In this document: one piece after another, positions 45,177 through 56,431 of the stretch
Position numbering within the stretch: position 1 is the first letter of the stretch
Layout of the letters: every line of letters begins with the position of its first letter
Source: Brevundimonas vesicularis
GTDB lineage: Bacteria; Pseudomonadota; Alphaproteobacteria; Caulobacterales; Caulobacteraceae
NCBI RefSeq assembly: GCF_027105095.1
Contig: NZ_CP114278.1
Coordinates: 496,001-560,000 of the forward strand
Direction: 5' to 3'
DNA: 64,000 nucleotides
The notes under the pieces: generated by a model
Databases searched by the model: none
Told to the model about the DNA's origin: nothing
What the model saw: only the letters and a program-made list of their open reading frames with translations
Made by a program: the position numbers and the translations under genes

Positions 45177-46046
45177 TTAAGCCACCGGCGCCTTGGCCCC
45201 GATCTTGATGGCCAGGTCGTCGAAGGCGATCAGTTCGGCGGCCAGGGCTTCGAATTGGCTCAGCGGCACCATGTTAGGGCCATCCGACGGCGCATTATCC
45301 GGGTCTTGGTGCGTTTCCATGAAGACCGCATCGACGCCCACAGCCACCGCAGCGCGGCCCAGCACCGGCACGAACTCGCGCTGACCGCCCGACGACGCGC
45401 CTTGCCCGCCCGGCTGCTGAACGCTGTGGGTCGCATCGAACACGACAGGGCAGCCGATCTCGCGCAGCACCGGAAGCGCCCGCATATCGCTGACCAGAGT
45501 ATTGTAGCCAAAGCTGGCGCCGCGTTCACAGGCCATGACGTTGGGATTGCCGGCGCCGACCACCTTGGCGATGACGTTCTTCATGTCCCAAGGAGCCAGG
45601 AACTGACCCTTCTTGATGTTGATCGCCTTGCCGGTAGCGGCGGCCGCCAGCAGCAGGTCGGTCTGGCGGCTGAGGAAGGCCGGGATTTGCAGCACATCGA
45701 CGACCTCGCCGACCGGACCACACTGAACCTCGGAGTGGACATCGGTCAGGGTTGGCAGGCCGGTCACCTCGCGAATCTCGGCGAAGATCGGCATGGCGTC
45801 TTTCAGACCGATACCACGCGCCGCGCTGGCGCTGGTCCGGTTCGCCTTGTCAAAACTGGTCTTGTAGATGATGCCGACATTCAACCGCTCGCCAATTTCC
45901 TTCAGGGCGTGGGCTGTCTCCAGCGCGTGCTGACGGCTCTCCATCTGGCAAGGACCGGCGATGAAAGCGATTCTTGCGCCGCCGCCGATGACGACAGGCG
46001 TCCGAAGACCTTCGGACAACGTAATGACAGCGTTGGGAGTTTTCAT
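45177..46046 (-). CDS. kdsA: 3-deoxy-8-phosphooctulonate synthase (metal-dependent class)
   Basis: KdsA condenses phosphoenolpyruvate with arabinose-5-phosphate to Kdo-8-phosphate for LPS core and, in many species, capsule linkers. The 289-residue protein has [24 protein letters not shown] and [13 protein letters not shown]. Near the N-terminus it has AGPCQMES; the Cys here, with His in THSVQQ, Glu in METH and Asp in APSDGPN, makes the metal site of the metal-dependent class, unlike the E. coli enzyme, which has Asn in place of the Cys. It is divergent from argB. Confidence 0.95.
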   Translation of the reverse strand: MKTPNAVITLSEGLRTPVVIGGGARIAFIAGPCQMESRQHALETAHALKEIGERLNVGIIYKTSFDKANRTSASAARGIGLKDAMPIFAEIREVTGLPTLTDVHSEVQCGPVGEVVDVLQIPAFLSRQTDLLLAAAATGKAINIKKGQFLAPWDMKNVIAKVVGAGNPNVMACERGASFGYNTLVSDMRALPVLREIGCPVVFDATHSVQQPGGQGASSGGQREFVPVLGRAAVAVGVDAVFMETHQDPDNAPSDGPNMVPLSQFEALAAELIAFDDLAIKIGAKAPVA

Positions 46047-46119
46047 GTTGGCGGCCTAACATGAGCGAGGACTGTGTGGCCATAGTACAAGTTGTGACGG
46101 GCCTCGGAGCATCTGCTTA

Positions 46120-47091
46120 ATGCGTGACACCGCCCTCATGCCCCGCTATCTCGCGCGCGTGATGAACGAAACAGAACGCCAGTCGGAAGAACGCAGTTGG
46201 GAGACGGCGAAGACGCTCGCCGAGGCCTTGCCGTACATTCAGGTGTATGACCGCGAGACCGTGGTCATCAAATACGGCGGTCACGCCATGGGCGAGAGCG
46301 CCGTGGCGCGTCAGTTTGCGGCCGATGTGGTGCTGCTGAAGCTGATGGGCGTCAATCCGGTTGTGGTGCACGGCGGCGGGCCGCAGATCAGCGCCATGCT
46401 TGACAAGGCCGGGGTGAAGTCCAGCTTCGTCGATGGGCTGCGGGTTACCGATCCGGCGACGATGGAAGTCGCCGAGATGGTGCTGTCGGGCGCCGTGAAC
46501 AAGGAGATCGCGCACTGGATCACCATGGCCGGCAAGGAGGCGGACGTGCGCGGCGTCGGCCTGTCGGGCAAGGATGCCGGTTTGCTGACCGTCGAGAAGA
46601 CGCGTCGAACCAAGCGCGATCCCGACAGCATGATCGAGCACGAGGTCGACCTGGGCTATGTCGGCGAACCGACCAAGGTGGATCCCAAGCTGATCGCCGG
46701 CCTGATCGCGTCTGAAACGGAAGACTGGGTGCCGGTCATCGCGCCGATCGGCGTGGCTGAGGACGGACAGACCTACAACGTCAATGCCGACACGGTGGCG
46801 GGCGCCGTCGCGGGTTCGCTGAACGCCAAGCGGATGCTGCTGCTGACCGACGTGCCGGGGGTCAAAGGCGCGGACGGCGACATCATCCGTCAGATGACGC
46901 TGGACGAGGCGCAAAACCTGATCGACACGGGCGTGGCCACCGGCGGCATGATCCCCAAGCTGGAGACCGCGATGGCCGCCGTCCGCGCGGGTGTCGAAGC
47001 CGTGGTCATTCTGGATGGGCGTCGGCCGCACGCCATGCTGGTCGAGTTGTTCACAGAGTTCGGCGCAGGCACCCTGGTGAAGGCGTCTTGA
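46120..47091 (+). CDS. argB: N-acetylglutamate kinase
   Basis: ArgB phosphorylates N-acetylglutamate, the second step of arginine synthesis. The 323-residue protein has [41 protein letters not shown] and [12 protein letters not shown], all typical of the family. An N-terminal helix before the kinase core ([19 protein letters not shown]) suggests the arginine-sensitive hexameric type. Possible starts are 46120 and two later in-frame ATGs; the longest was kept. Its stop overlaps the start of the HAD gene (TTGA), so argB, the HAD gene and dapD form one coupled unit. Confidence 0.95.
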   Translation: MRDTALMPRYLARVMNETERQSEERSWETAKTLAEALPYIQVYDRETVVIKYGGHAMGESAVARQFAADVVLLKLMGVNPVVVHGGGPQISAMLDKAGVKSSFVDGLRVTDPATMEVAEMVLSGAVNKEIAHWITMAGKEADVRGVGLSGKDAGLLTVEKTRRTKRDPDSMIEHEVDLGYVGEPTKVDPKLIAGLIASETEDWVPVIAPIGVAEDGQTYNVNADTVAGAVAGSLNAKRMLLLTDVPGVKGADGDIIRQMTLDEAQNLIDTGVATGGMIPKLETAMAAVRAGVEAVVILDGRRPHAMLVELFTEFGAGTLVKAS

Positions 47092-47758
47092 GCGACCCCC
47101 ATTCCACATCCCTTGGGCATGTGCGCGCCTGGGTGTTCGACATGGACGACACCCTGTATCCGCGCGAGCAGGGTCTGATGCGGCTGGTCCAGGCGCGCAT
47201 CAACGCCTTCGTGGTCGAGGCCGTCGGGCTGGAGCCCGAGGCCGCAGCCGCGATGCAGCGCCAGTTTCTGGACGAGCACGGCACAACCCTGGCCGGGCTG
47301 ATGGCCAACTATGCGGTCGATACTGAACGGTTCCTGCGCGAGGTGCACGACGTGCCGCTGGATGGCGTCGAACCCAATCCGCGTTTGGCCGAGCGGCTGA
47401 ATGCCCTGCCCGGTCGTTGCTACGTCTTCACCAACGGCGCGCGCGACTACGCCCATCGTGTTCTGGAGCGGATCGGCGTCGCCGACTGTTTCGAAGGCGT
47501 CTTCGCCATCGAGGATGGGGATCTGACGCCCAAGCCCAATCCCGCGACCTTCCGCCGGATGCTGGAGCAGTTCGGCATCGATCCGCACCGAGCCGCCTTC
47601 TTCGAGGACACGCCCAAGAACCTGGAACCGGCCAAGGCGCTGGGCATGGCGACGGTCCTGATCGGCGACGGCCACGGCAAGCCGGTCGGGCCGCATATCG
47701 ACCATGTGGCCCCCGACCTTTTCGACTTCCTCTCCGACCTGAGCTTCAAGGACGCCGC

Positions 47759-47762
<4 letters not shown>
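47088..47762 (+). CDS. HAD-superfamily pyrimidine 5'-nucleotidase-like phosphatase
   Basis: A 224-residue HAD phosphatase. [18 protein letters not shown] is motif I with the nucleophilic Asp, [14 protein letters not shown] motif II, and [17 protein letters not shown] motif IV. The sequence is of the SDT1/pyrimidine 5'-nucleotidase type. The start is TTG overlapping the argB stop, and its stop overlaps the dapD start (ATGA). The link to arginine and lysine synthesis is positional only; the substrate is unknown. Confidence 0.88.
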
Positions 47763-48628
<866 letters not shown>

Positions 48629-48733
48629 AAATACGCTCCTCTAAAGCCCCATCTCGCGCAAAACCAACGCGACGGTTGCGTTGGCCGAGGGCGAGATGTT
48701 GAGATGGGCTAACTAGCTTTCTGGAGTAATAAG

Positions 48734-50227
48734 ATGCCGGTCGTTCGTATCCCTGCCGATGACGCCTTTGCGAGCTTACGACGTAATCGCGTCGCTGCCT
48801 GGCCCGACGGGCGGAAGAATGGGAAGCGGTTAGAAGGCGTGGCTCAGGTCGCGGTTACGCCGACCTTTTCGTTTGGTCTGGATACGCCTGTCCTGACTAT
48901 CGGCTCGTGTTTCGCACGCAACATTGAGCGGCACCTTCAGGAGTTGGGTTTTGACCTGCCAATGACGAAGGTCGATATCCCTCGAGATGAGCGTGTCAGC
49001 GAAACTGCAAACGATATTCTCAACAAATACAGCGTTCACTCCATTGAGAATGAGATTCGGTGGGCGTTCGAGGGTGTGTCGATCAAGCCGGAAAAGCTGT
49101 TCCTGGAGCTTGAGGATGGATTCTGGCACGATCCTCAACTGGCACCAAATCTGTTGCCCTCATCGTTCGAGCGGGTGAAAGCCAGACATGATCAGGTTAT
49201 GGCCGCGACGCGAGAGCTGGCGCGCTGCGGTCTGGTGATCATAACCCTAGGGCTAGCCGAGTCGTGGTTCGACCTCGAAACCCAACTGTATCTGAACGGC
49301 GCGCCTCCTCCCGCAGCGCTTAAACGGTACCCGGGGCGCTTTACGCTCGACGTTCTGACCCACGACGAAATTTTGGACAGTCTTGAGCGCATTCATGCAC
49401 TGGTGGCGAAATACTCAAATATGAATGCCAAGATGTTGATCACAACATCGCCAGTGCCCTTTAAGGCGACGTTTAGTGGGGAAGATGCCCTTGCGGCGAA
49501 TTGCTATAGTAAGAGCGTTCAACGCGCAGCCTGTCAGGTCTTTTCCGCCGCTCATAACGACGTAGATTACTTCCCAAGCTACGAAGTCGTGACCTTGACT
49601 GATCGCGCGCGCGCGTATGAGGTAGACAATATTCACGTCCGGCCAAACGTTGTGCAAGGGATCATGAATTCGGTGGTCAAGGCTTATTGCCCCGATGTCG
49701 TGGTCGAGGACGAAGTCCGTATAGAAGTCGAGGAACAGCCGAAAAGTCGTGACGAGCTTCGTCGCTGGGCCGACAAGCACTTCAAGTTGGCGAACTATGA
49801 TGATGCGGCGGCAGGATTCGGCGCTTTGTTCGACCAATACGGCCATGAGATGACTGACGAGGAGCGCGGCGATGTTCTGACGTCGAAGGGCGTCGCCTAC
49901 CTTCGGGCGCGGCGACCGATCGAAGGCGTCTCCGCCTTGAAAGCCGCCCTGGCAGAGACGCCGCTTGACGCAAGGCTCCACTATAAGCTTGGCCTAGGAA
50001 ACGCGCGTTTAGCACGCAGAGATCGGGCACTTGTTTTCTTCGACAATGCGTTTCGCTTAGCTCCTGATGCCCCAGACCACGCCTGGCGTTATGGAGAAGA
50101 GGCGCGTCGAGCGGGGCTTTTCGAACAGGCCAAAGCGCTGTTTCAAAAGGCACTGACGCTCGCGCCGGACGACCAGCGAGCAGCCGATGGATTGGCGCTC
50201 GTTGAGCGCCAATCCATCGGCGCATAA
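48734..50227 (+). CDS. GSCFA-domain protein with C-terminal TPR region
   Basis: A 497-residue protein. Residues about 40-335 are a GSCFA domain with G57SCFA61, ITLGLAESWFDLE, TTSPVPFKATF, YFPSYEVVTL and an intact DNIHVRP (Asp and His). Residues about 345-495 hold TPR-like helices (RRWADKHFKLANYDDAAAGF, ARLHYKLGLGNARLARRDRA, RAGLFEQAKALFQKALTLAP). No signal peptide is seen. It stands alone between dapD and a broken dapD copy, away from polysaccharide genes, and its codon use is less G/C-rich at third positions than dapD. The last 14 codons also form a perfect hairpin. The reaction is unknown. Confidence 0.86.
   Translation: MPVVRIPADDAFASLRRNRVAAWPDGRKNGKRLEGVAQVAVTPTFSFGLDTPVLTIGSCFARNIERHLQELGFDLPMTKVDIPRDERVSETANDILNKYSVHSIENEIRWAFEGVSIKPEKLFLELEDGFWHDPQLAPNLLPSSFERVKARHDQVMAATRELARCGLVIITLGLAESWFDLETQLYLNGAPPPAALKRYPGRFTLDVLTHDEILDSLERIHALVAKYSNMNAKMLITTSPVPFKATFSGEDALAANCYSKSVQRAACQVFSAAHNDVDYFPSYEVVTLTDRARAYEVDNIHVRPNVVQGIMNSVVKAYCPDVVVEDEVRIEVEEQPKSRDELRRWADKHFKLANYDDAAAGFGALFDQYGHEMTDEERGDVLTSKGVAYLRARRPIEGVSALKAALAETPLDARLHYKLGLGNARLARRDRALVFFDNAFRLAPDAPDHAWRYGEEARRAGLFEQAKALFQKALTLAPDDQRAADGLALVERQSIGA
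50183..50221 (+). terminator. 18-bp perfect hairpin at the end of the GSCFA-TPR gene
   Basis: GCCGATGGATTGGCGCTC (50183-50200) and its exact complement (50204-50221) enclose a 3-base loop; the stop codon follows at 50225. A second, weaker hairpin (50235-50254, one wobble pair) follows. No long T run is present, so this could be an atypical terminator or an mRNA-stabilising stem. A stem this long and perfect inside a coding end is unusual. Confidence 0.6.
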
Positions 50228-50352
50228 AATAAGGAGGCGGCCTTGCGGCCGTCTCTCGTAACTATCAGGCGATGTGGTCATGACGGCGTTGTCGGCGATT
50301 CGGTTCAGGTCTTTGCTGGTTCGGATTTTTCCTGCAACCTATCGTCGTAGTT

Positions 50353-50887
<535 letters not shown>

Positions 50888-52225
50888 TCAAGCGGCGACG
50901 CGCACGGCCTCGATCTGAGGCGTGTCGAAGGTCGCGTGAAGGGTGAAGGTCGATCCCTTGCCGGGGGTCGACGTCACCGTGATCTCGCCGTCCATCAGGG
51001 CGGCCAGACGCTGGCAGATGCTGAGGCCCAGGCCGGTGCCGCCAAACTTGCGTGTGGACGACCCGTCCACCTGAGAGAAGGGCTGGAACAGGCGCGTCAG
51101 ATCGTCGGCGGCGATGCCGATGCCGGAATCGACCACACCAAGTCGTAAGGTCGTGCGGCCCTCGCCTGCCGGCTCGCTGTCGATAATCAGGCGAACCTCG
51201 CCCTGGGGCGTGAACTTGATGGCGTTGGCCAGCAGGTTATGCGTCACCTGCGCCAGGCGCAGCGGGTCCATTCTGAGAAGCGGCGGCAGCGGGCCCCGGA
51301 TGTCGGTCACGAAGGTCAGGCCGCGCGCTTCGGCCTGGGCCTTGAACGGGCCTGTCAGGCGGGCGGCGAGGGTCTCGGCTTCGACATCGACGAAGTCCAG
51401 TTCCATCTTGCCGGACTCGATCTTGGTGATGTCGAGGATGTCGTTCAGCAGCACCATAAGCCCTTCACCGGAGTCGCGGATGACCCCGACGAATTCTTTC
51501 TGGCGGTCGCTGAGCTCGGACATCTGCAACAGTTGTGCGGCCCCCAGAACCCCATTCATCGGCGTGCGAAGCTCATGAGAGATGACGCCGAGGAAGCTGG
51601 ATTTGGCAGCGCTGGCGGCGTCCGCCCGGTCGCGGGCGGCTTCCAACTCGGAGATCAGTTCGGCTTGGCGTCGGTTCACGGCCTCCAGATCGTTGTCCTT
51701 CATCTGATTGATCGCCACCTTGATCACCAAGGCCAGCGCCAGAACCGGGATCATGCTGAGCACCACCCAAAAGCCGGGCGTGCCCCACAGTTTTGCCAAC
51801 AGCAGCACCACGACCACCGAATAGGGCGCCGATGCGATCAGGGCCTCGCGGGGCGCGGCGCGCATCTGGGTGAAGACCAACACATAGCCGGCCATCAGAA
51901 GAGCCACGCCCAACGGCACGCCATAGGCACCGCCGTAGAGGAAGGCGAGCAGAGGCGCCGCTGACCAGGCGATGCAGGAAATGGTGGCGGCCGTCAGCTT
52001 GATCCGGCCGTGCAGTCCTTCATCCCTCAGCACAAGAACACGTTCGACGAAGGTCCGCAGCAGGCCCGACGCGGTCCCTGCTGCAAACCACAAGACTGCG
52101 GTCGCCAAATCGGTGACGGTAAAAAGGGCGACCGCCCAACTGGCGATGATCAGATACCGCATATGACCGTTGGCAATCAGATGCTGCAGCAATGAGCGAT
52201 CTTGGCCTCGCGTGTGGTTCGTCAT
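50888..52225 (-). CDS. Membrane-bound sensor histidine kinase
   Basis: A 445-residue protein. Residues about 20-180 contain five or six hydrophobic spans, followed by a short coiled coil (ELISELEAARDRADAASAA). The dimerisation and phosphoacceptor domain has FLGVISHELRTPMNGVLGAA (phospho-His), and the ATPase domain has NLLANAIKFTP, GVVDSGIGI, FGGTGLGLSI and TPGKGSTFTL. No receiver domain is attached and no response regulator gene is adjacent, so this is an orphan kinase. The membrane part has no recognisable sensory domain. Confidence 0.92.
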   Translation of the reverse strand: MTNHTRGQDRSLLQHLIANGHMRYLIIASWAVALFTVTDLATAVLWFAAGTASGLLRTFVERVLVLRDEGLHGRIKLTAATISCIAWSAAPLLAFLYGGAYGVPLGVALLMAGYVLVFTQMRAAPREALIASAPYSVVVVLLLAKLWGTPGFWVVLSMIPVLALALVIKVAINQMKDNDLEAVNRRQAELISELEAARDRADAASAAKSSFLGVISHELRTPMNGVLGAAQLLQMSELSDRQKEFVGVIRDSGEGLMVLLNDILDITKIESGKMELDFVDVEAETLAARLTGPFKAQAEARGLTFVTDIRGPLPPLLRMDPLRLAQVTHNLLANAIKFTPQGEVRLIIDSEPAGEGRTTLRLGVVDSGIGIAADDLTRLFQPFSQVDGSSTRKFGGTGLGLSICQRLAALMDGEITVTSTPGKGSTFTLHATFDTPQIEAVRVAA

Positions 52226-52378
52226 CGTCGGATCTCGGGGTTCGATGACGCATCGTCGCCCAAATCCGACTAAGAGACTATGAACGCTAAGCTTTATGCG
52301 CGAAGTGTCCGGCGTCGGACATAGCGCGGAATGCGCGGATAGGCAGGAAGCGGTCGTCAGCCGCCTCCCATCTCTGTA

Positions 52379-52879
52379 TCAGGCGGCTGTCTTTATGGCG
52401 TCCGCATTGACAGCCGCGTCGGCGATGCCGGTCAGGTCTTCGTCGGTCTGGGCTTCTTCCTGAAGGGTCTCGTCCAGCAGGGCGGCGGCGTCCTTCAGGC
52501 CCAGGACATTGGCCCAGCGCTTCAGGGTGCCGTAGCGGGTGATCTCATAGTGCTCCACCGCCTGGGCGGCGGCCAGCAGGCCGGCGTCGAGGGCCGGGTT
52601 GTCCTTGTATTCCTCCATGATCTCGTCGCCCTCGGCCAGAATGCCCTCGATGGCGTCGCAGGTCTTGCCGCGGGGGGCCTTGCCGATGATTTCGAACACC
52701 TGTTGCAGGCGTTCGACCTGACCTTCGGTCTGGTCCTTGTGCTTTTCGAAGGCCGCCTTCAGCTCGGGCGACTGAGCGGCGCGGGCCATCTTGGGCAGGG
52801 ACTTCAGGATCTTGCGCTCGGCGTAATAGATGTCCTTGAGCGTGTCGTGGAACAGGGTGTCGAGGGTCTTCTCGGCCAT
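52379..52879 (-). CDS. DUF892 (YciF-like) ferritin-like protein
   Basis: A 166-residue all-helical protein. TLDTLFHDTLKDIYYAERKI at the start, MEEYKDNPALDAGLLAAAQA and VEHYEITRYGTLKRWA are typical of the DUF892/YciF family, a ferritin-like four-helix bundle tied to stress responses, often under general stress sigma factors. The start MAEKTLDTL (52879) was preferred over an ATG 48 bases upstream because it gives the family N-terminus. It appears to be a single-gene unit. Confidence 0.9.
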   Translation of the reverse strand: MAEKTLDTLFHDTLKDIYYAERKILKSLPKMARAAQSPELKAAFEKHKDQTEGQVERLQQVFEIIGKAPRGKTCDAIEGILAEGDEIMEEYKDNPALDAGLLAAAQAVEHYEITRYGTLKRWANVLGLKDAAALLDETLQEEAQTDEDLTGIADAAVNADAIKTAA

Positions 52880-52969
52880 GGTCGTGTCTCGCAATGGTGA
52901 TGGGGCGCGGGGGGCGCACCCCATCACAAGCGATCAGGCCGGCTTATGTTCCTGTGTCCGAATCCGGGC

Positions 52970-54904
52970 CTAGGCGGCGGTCGCCCGCTTCAGATCCGGC
53001 GGGGTCGCCTCGTCGGTCAGGATGCGAATGGCCTCCTCCACCGTCACCACCGTCTGCTCTTGCGAGCCCAGACGGCGGATGGCGACCATGCCTTCTTCGG
53101 CCTCCTTGCGGCCGACGACGGCGATGACCGGCACCTTGCCGACCGAGTGTTCACGGACCTTATAGCCGACCTTCTCGTTGCGCAGGTCGATTTCGGTGCG
53201 CAGGCCGGCGGCCTTGAACTTGGCCATCACATCGCGGGCGTAATCGTCGGCGTCCGAGGTGATGGTGGCCACCACCGCCTGGGTCGGAGCCAGCCACAGC
53301 GGGAAGGCGCCGGCGTAGTTCTCGATCATGATGCCGATGAAGCGCTCGAACGACCCCAGGATCGCCCGGTGCAGCATGACCGGCCGGTGCTTCTGGCCGT
53401 CCTCGGCGATGTACGTGGCGTTCAGACGTTCGGGCAGGACGTAGTCCAGCTGGATCGTGCCGCAGGTCCACTCGCGGCCGATGGCGTCCTTGACGATGAA
53501 GTCCAGCTTGGGCGCATAGAAGGCGCCGTCGCCCTCGGTCACGACCGGCTCTGTTCCGGCGGCGCGGGCGGCCTCGGCCATCAGGGTTTCGGCCTTGTCC
53601 CAGAACTCGTCCGTGCCGGCGCGGTTCTCGGGCCGGGTGCCCAGGCTGATATAGGCCGTCTCCATGCCGAGATCGGCGTGGACGCTGCGGGCCAGTTTGA
53701 TGAACTCGGCCGTCTCCTCGACGATCTGGTCTTCGCGGCAGAAGATGTGGGCGTCGTCCTGGGTGAAGCCGCGCACGCGCATCAGGCCGTGCAGCGATCC
53801 CGACGGCTCATAGCGGTGGCAGGCGCCGAACTCGGCCATACGCAGGGGCAGTTCGCGATAGGACCGCTGGCCCTGGTCGAAGATCTGGACGTGGCCGGGA
53901 CAGTTCATCGGCTTGAGGGACAACTCCTCGCCCTCGACCGTCTCGCAGACGAACATGTTCGGACGGTACTTGTCCCAGTGACCGCTCTGCTCCCAGAATT
54001 TGCGGTCCAGAACCTGGGGCGTCTTGACCTCGACATAGCCGGCGGCGTCAAGGCGGCGGCGCATATAGGCCTCGAGCACGCGCCACAGCACCCAGCCCTT
54101 CGGGTGCCAGAAGACCATGCCCCGGCCCTCTTCCTGCATATGGAAGAGCTCCATGGCCTTGCCGACCTTGCGGTGGTCGCGCTTTTCGGCCTCTTCCAGA
54201 CGCTGCAAATGCGCGTCCAGATCCTCCTTGGTCGCCCAGGCGGTGCCGTAGATGCGTTGCAGCTGCTCGCGCTTGGAATCGCCCCGCCAATAGGCCCCGG
54301 CCAGCTTTGTCAGTTTGAACGCCTTGCCGACGTGGCGCGTCGAGGGGAAGTGCGGGCCCCGGCACAGGTCGATCCAGTCGCCCTGTTTGTATAGGGTGAT
54401 GGTCTCGGTTCCCGGCAGGTCGCGGATCAGCTCGGCCTTGAACTTCTCGCCGCGCGCCTCGAAGAATTGGATGGCGTCGTCCCGCTCCCACACCTCGCGT
54501 TCGAACTTGGCGTCGCGATCCACGATCCGGCCCATCTCCTTTTCGATGGCGGCGAAGTCGTCGGTCGAGAAGGGCTCTTCGCGGTAGAAGTCGTAGTAGA
54601 AACCGTCCTCGATCGCCGGGCCGATCGTGACCTGGGTGCCAGGGAACAGGGTCTGGACGGCCTCGGCCAGGACGTGGGCGGTGTCGTGGCGGATCGTATA
54701 GAGGGCGGCGGGGTCGTCGCGCATGATCAGGCGGAAGTCGCCGCCCGTCTCCAGCACCCGGCCCATGTCGCGCTGCTCGCCGTTCAGTTCGGCCAGCACG
54801 GCCTTCTTCGCCAGCGACGGCGAGATGGAGGTCGCGACGTCGCGCGCCGTAGAGCCGGCCGGGTATTGGCGCACCGCGCCATCGGGGAATTTCAAGTCGA
54901 TCAT
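52970..54904 (-). CDS. thrS: Threonyl-tRNA synthetase
   Basis: ThrRS charges tRNA-Thr and edits mischarged Ser. The 644-residue protein has an N-terminal TGS domain, the second editing/SAD domain with [11 protein letters not shown], and a class II core: motif 2 around [19 protein letters not shown], the zinc Cys in [11 protein letters not shown], and motif 3 near [13 protein letters not shown]. The anticodon-binding domain follows. The start was set at [17 protein letters not shown] (54904), where ATGA overlaps the yidD stop; the longer frame lies within yidD. Confidence 0.97.
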   Translation of the reverse strand: MIDLKFPDGAVRQYPAGSTARDVATSISPSLAKKAVLAELNGEQRDMGRVLETGGDFRLIMRDDPAALYTIRHDTAHVLAEAVQTLFPGTQVTIGPAIEDGFYYDFYREEPFSTDDFAAIEKEMGRIVDRDAKFEREVWERDDAIQFFEARGEKFKAELIRDLPGTETITLYKQGDWIDLCRGPHFPSTRHVGKAFKLTKLAGAYWRGDSKREQLQRIYGTAWATKEDLDAHLQRLEEAEKRDHRKVGKAMELFHMQEEGRGMVFWHPKGWVLWRVLEAYMRRRLDAAGYVEVKTPQVLDRKFWEQSGHWDKYRPNMFVCETVEGEELSLKPMNCPGHVQIFDQGQRSYRELPLRMAEFGACHRYEPSGSLHGLMRVRGFTQDDAHIFCREDQIVEETAEFIKLARSVHADLGMETAYISLGTRPENRAGTDEFWDKAETLMAEAARAAGTEPVVTEGDGAFYAPKLDFIVKDAIGREWTCGTIQLDYVLPERLNATYIAEDGQKHRPVMLHRAILGSFERFIGIMIENYAGAFPLWLAPTQAVVATITSDADDYARDVMAKFKAAGLRTEIDLRNEKVGYKVREHSVGKVPVIAVVGRKEAEEGMVAIRRLGSQEQTVVTVEEAIRILTDEATPPDLKRATAA

Positions 54905-55137
54905 GGCTTCGTCTTTACTGGCGGAACCGGGTCGTATCCCGACCCGCCGAAGGGATGGCATTTACAGAGCCTGCGCACGGTGAGCCATCCCCCCTTTACC
55001 GGTCCGTGCTGGAGCAGGGCGTCGCGCCCGTAATCCGAACAGGTCGGCAGGAAGCGGCACTGCTGGCCGATCAGGGGGGACAGCGTCAGCTTGTAGCCCC
55101 GATGGGCCGCGCGCACGCCGCGTTCATAGAGAGACAT
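54901..55137 (-). CDS. yidD: Membrane protein insertion efficiency factor
   Basis: A 78-residue YidD protein with the conserved [21 protein letters not shown] and a C-terminal [13 protein letters not shown], including the three family Cys. YidD aids YidC-dependent insertion of inner-membrane proteins. The start MSLYERGV at 55137 gives the usual length. Its stop overlaps the thrS start by 4 bases, so the two are co-translated. Confidence 0.94.
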   Translation of the reverse strand: MSLYERGVRAAHRGYKLTLSPLIGQQCRFLPTCSDYGRDALLQHGPVKGGWLTVRRLCKCHPFGGSGYDPVPPVKTKP

Positions 55138-55216
55138 CACGTCCCTTCGCCGGGGGCTTGAGAGGTTCGCCGCGCTTATCCCCTGTTGCAGCAGGGGGAT
55201 CAACCGGTCGTGCCCG

Positions 55217-55672
55217 TCAGGCCGCGCCGGCGAGACGAGTTCGGGCGGCGAGGGCCTCGTTCATCGCCTCCAGCGTCGCCTCCAGCGAGACCAGGGTCGA
55301 GGCGTGGCGGGCGGGGTAGTCGGCGACCTGTTTCAGCAGGCGCAAATCCTCGAACCGGCCGACGGGGCCGTCGCTGCCGGATTTCAGCATGGCGATCATG
55401 GCGTCGCGGGCGTCCTTGAGATCATCGACCGACGCGCCGATCACAGACTGACCCAGCACCCCGGCGGCGGCCTGGCCGAGCGCGCAGGCTTTTACGTCCT
55501 GGGCGAAGTCGGCGATGCGGCCGTCGTCGTCCAGCGTCACATCGACCGTCGCGCGCGACCCGCACAGTTTCGCCACCCGCTCGCCGGTGCCTTGAGGAGC
55601 TGGCAGACGCCCCGAATGCGGCAGGTTCGCCGCCAGAGACAGGATGCGCGCGCTGTAGAGGTCGTCGATCAT
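55217..55672 (-). CDS. NifU/IscU-like iron-sulfur cluster scaffold
   Basis: A 151-residue protein of the IscU/NifU N-terminal fold. Cluster ligands Cys37 (AKLCGS) and Cys63 ([13 protein letters not shown]) are present. The third IscU Cys, expected after the conserved His, is replaced: residues 123-125 read His-Ala-Ser in [16 protein letters not shown]. It may still hold a cluster using His or another ligand, or bind zinc as SufU does. It lies 79 bases from yidD on the same strand. Confidence 0.85.
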   Translation of the reverse strand: MIDDLYSARILSLAANLPHSGRLPAPQGTGERVAKLCGSRATVDVTLDDDGRIADFAQDVKACALGQAAAGVLGQSVIGASVDDLKDARDAMIAMLKSGSDGPVGRFEDLRLLKQVADYPARHASTLVSLEATLEAMNEALAARTRLAGAA

Positions 55673-55729
55673 GGGGCGAAGATAGGCGCTCAGTCCTCCC
55701 CCGTGAAGCGCAGCGTAATGGGGGAGGAT

Positions 55730-56389
55730 TCAAAGTGTCAGGACGAGACGCCCATCGGATCGGACTTCCAGATCCGCATCCGCATAGCCCGCCAGTGTAG
55801 GATGATCGGTTTCCAGCGGATGGGTCCAGGCGGCGGTGACGACCAGCACGTCGGCGCCGGCCGCTTCACCCGCCTTGATCCCGGCCTCGGCGTCCTCGAA
55901 CACCAGGCAGTCCGCGATGTCGAAGCCCAGGGTCGCGGCGGCCTTCAGATAGCCGGCCGGGTCGGGCTTGCCGCGTTCGACGTCTTCGGCGGTGATCATG
56001 ACGGCGGGCGGGGTCACGCCTGCGGCCTTCAGACGGGCGCGCGCCAGCGGGACTGAAGCGGAGGTGACCACGGCCCAGCGGTCGGGCGGCAGGCGTTTGA
56101 CGAAGTCGATGGCGCCGGCGATGGGGGCGACGCCTTCCACGTCCTCGATCTCGCCGCGCTCGACCCAGGCGACCTCGGCGTCCAGGTCGATATCGGGCAG
56201 GTTCTGGCGACGAATGGTGTCGATGGCGCGGACACCGTGGATGGTGGGGATGAAGGCGGCGACATCCAGCCCGTGGCGCGCGGCCCAGCGGGTCCAGACG
56301 CGCTCGGCGGCCAGGGTCGAGGTGATCAGGGTGCCGTCCATGTCGAACAGGAAGGCCTGATAGGCGTGGGACGCGGGGAAGGCGGTCAT
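55730..56389 (-). CDS. HAD-superfamily sugar-phosphatase-like hydrolase
   Basis: A 219-residue HAD phosphatase with cap. FLFDMDGTLITSTLAAERVW is motif I, AVVTSASVPLARARL motif II, and the Lys-Pro of GKPDPAGYLKAA with CLVFEDAEAGIKAGEAAGA completes the site. It is closest in layout to HxpA/YfbT-type hexitol and sugar phosphatases. GGATGAG precedes ATG 56389; ATG 56404 is the alternative. The substrate cannot be determined from sequence. Confidence 0.88.
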   Translation of the reverse strand: MTAFPASHAYQAFLFDMDGTLITSTLAAERVWTRWAARHGLDVAAFIPTIHGVRAIDTIRRQNLPDIDLDAEVAWVERGEIEDVEGVAPIAGAIDFVKRLPPDRWAVVTSASVPLARARLKAAGVTPPAVMITAEDVERGKPDPAGYLKAAATLGFDIADCLVFEDAEAGIKAGEAAGADVLVVTAAWTHPLETDHPTLAGYADADLEVRSDGRLVLTL

Positions 56390-56431
56390 GGTCTCATCCA
56401 CCATGCGGGCGGTCAGACCGCAACGGGCGGA

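Noticed and set aside
52946..54394. Long open frame (482 codons) opposite thrS
   Set aside because: Shadow of a complete thrS; its sequence is low-complexity Gly/Ala/Asp/Arg with no domain.
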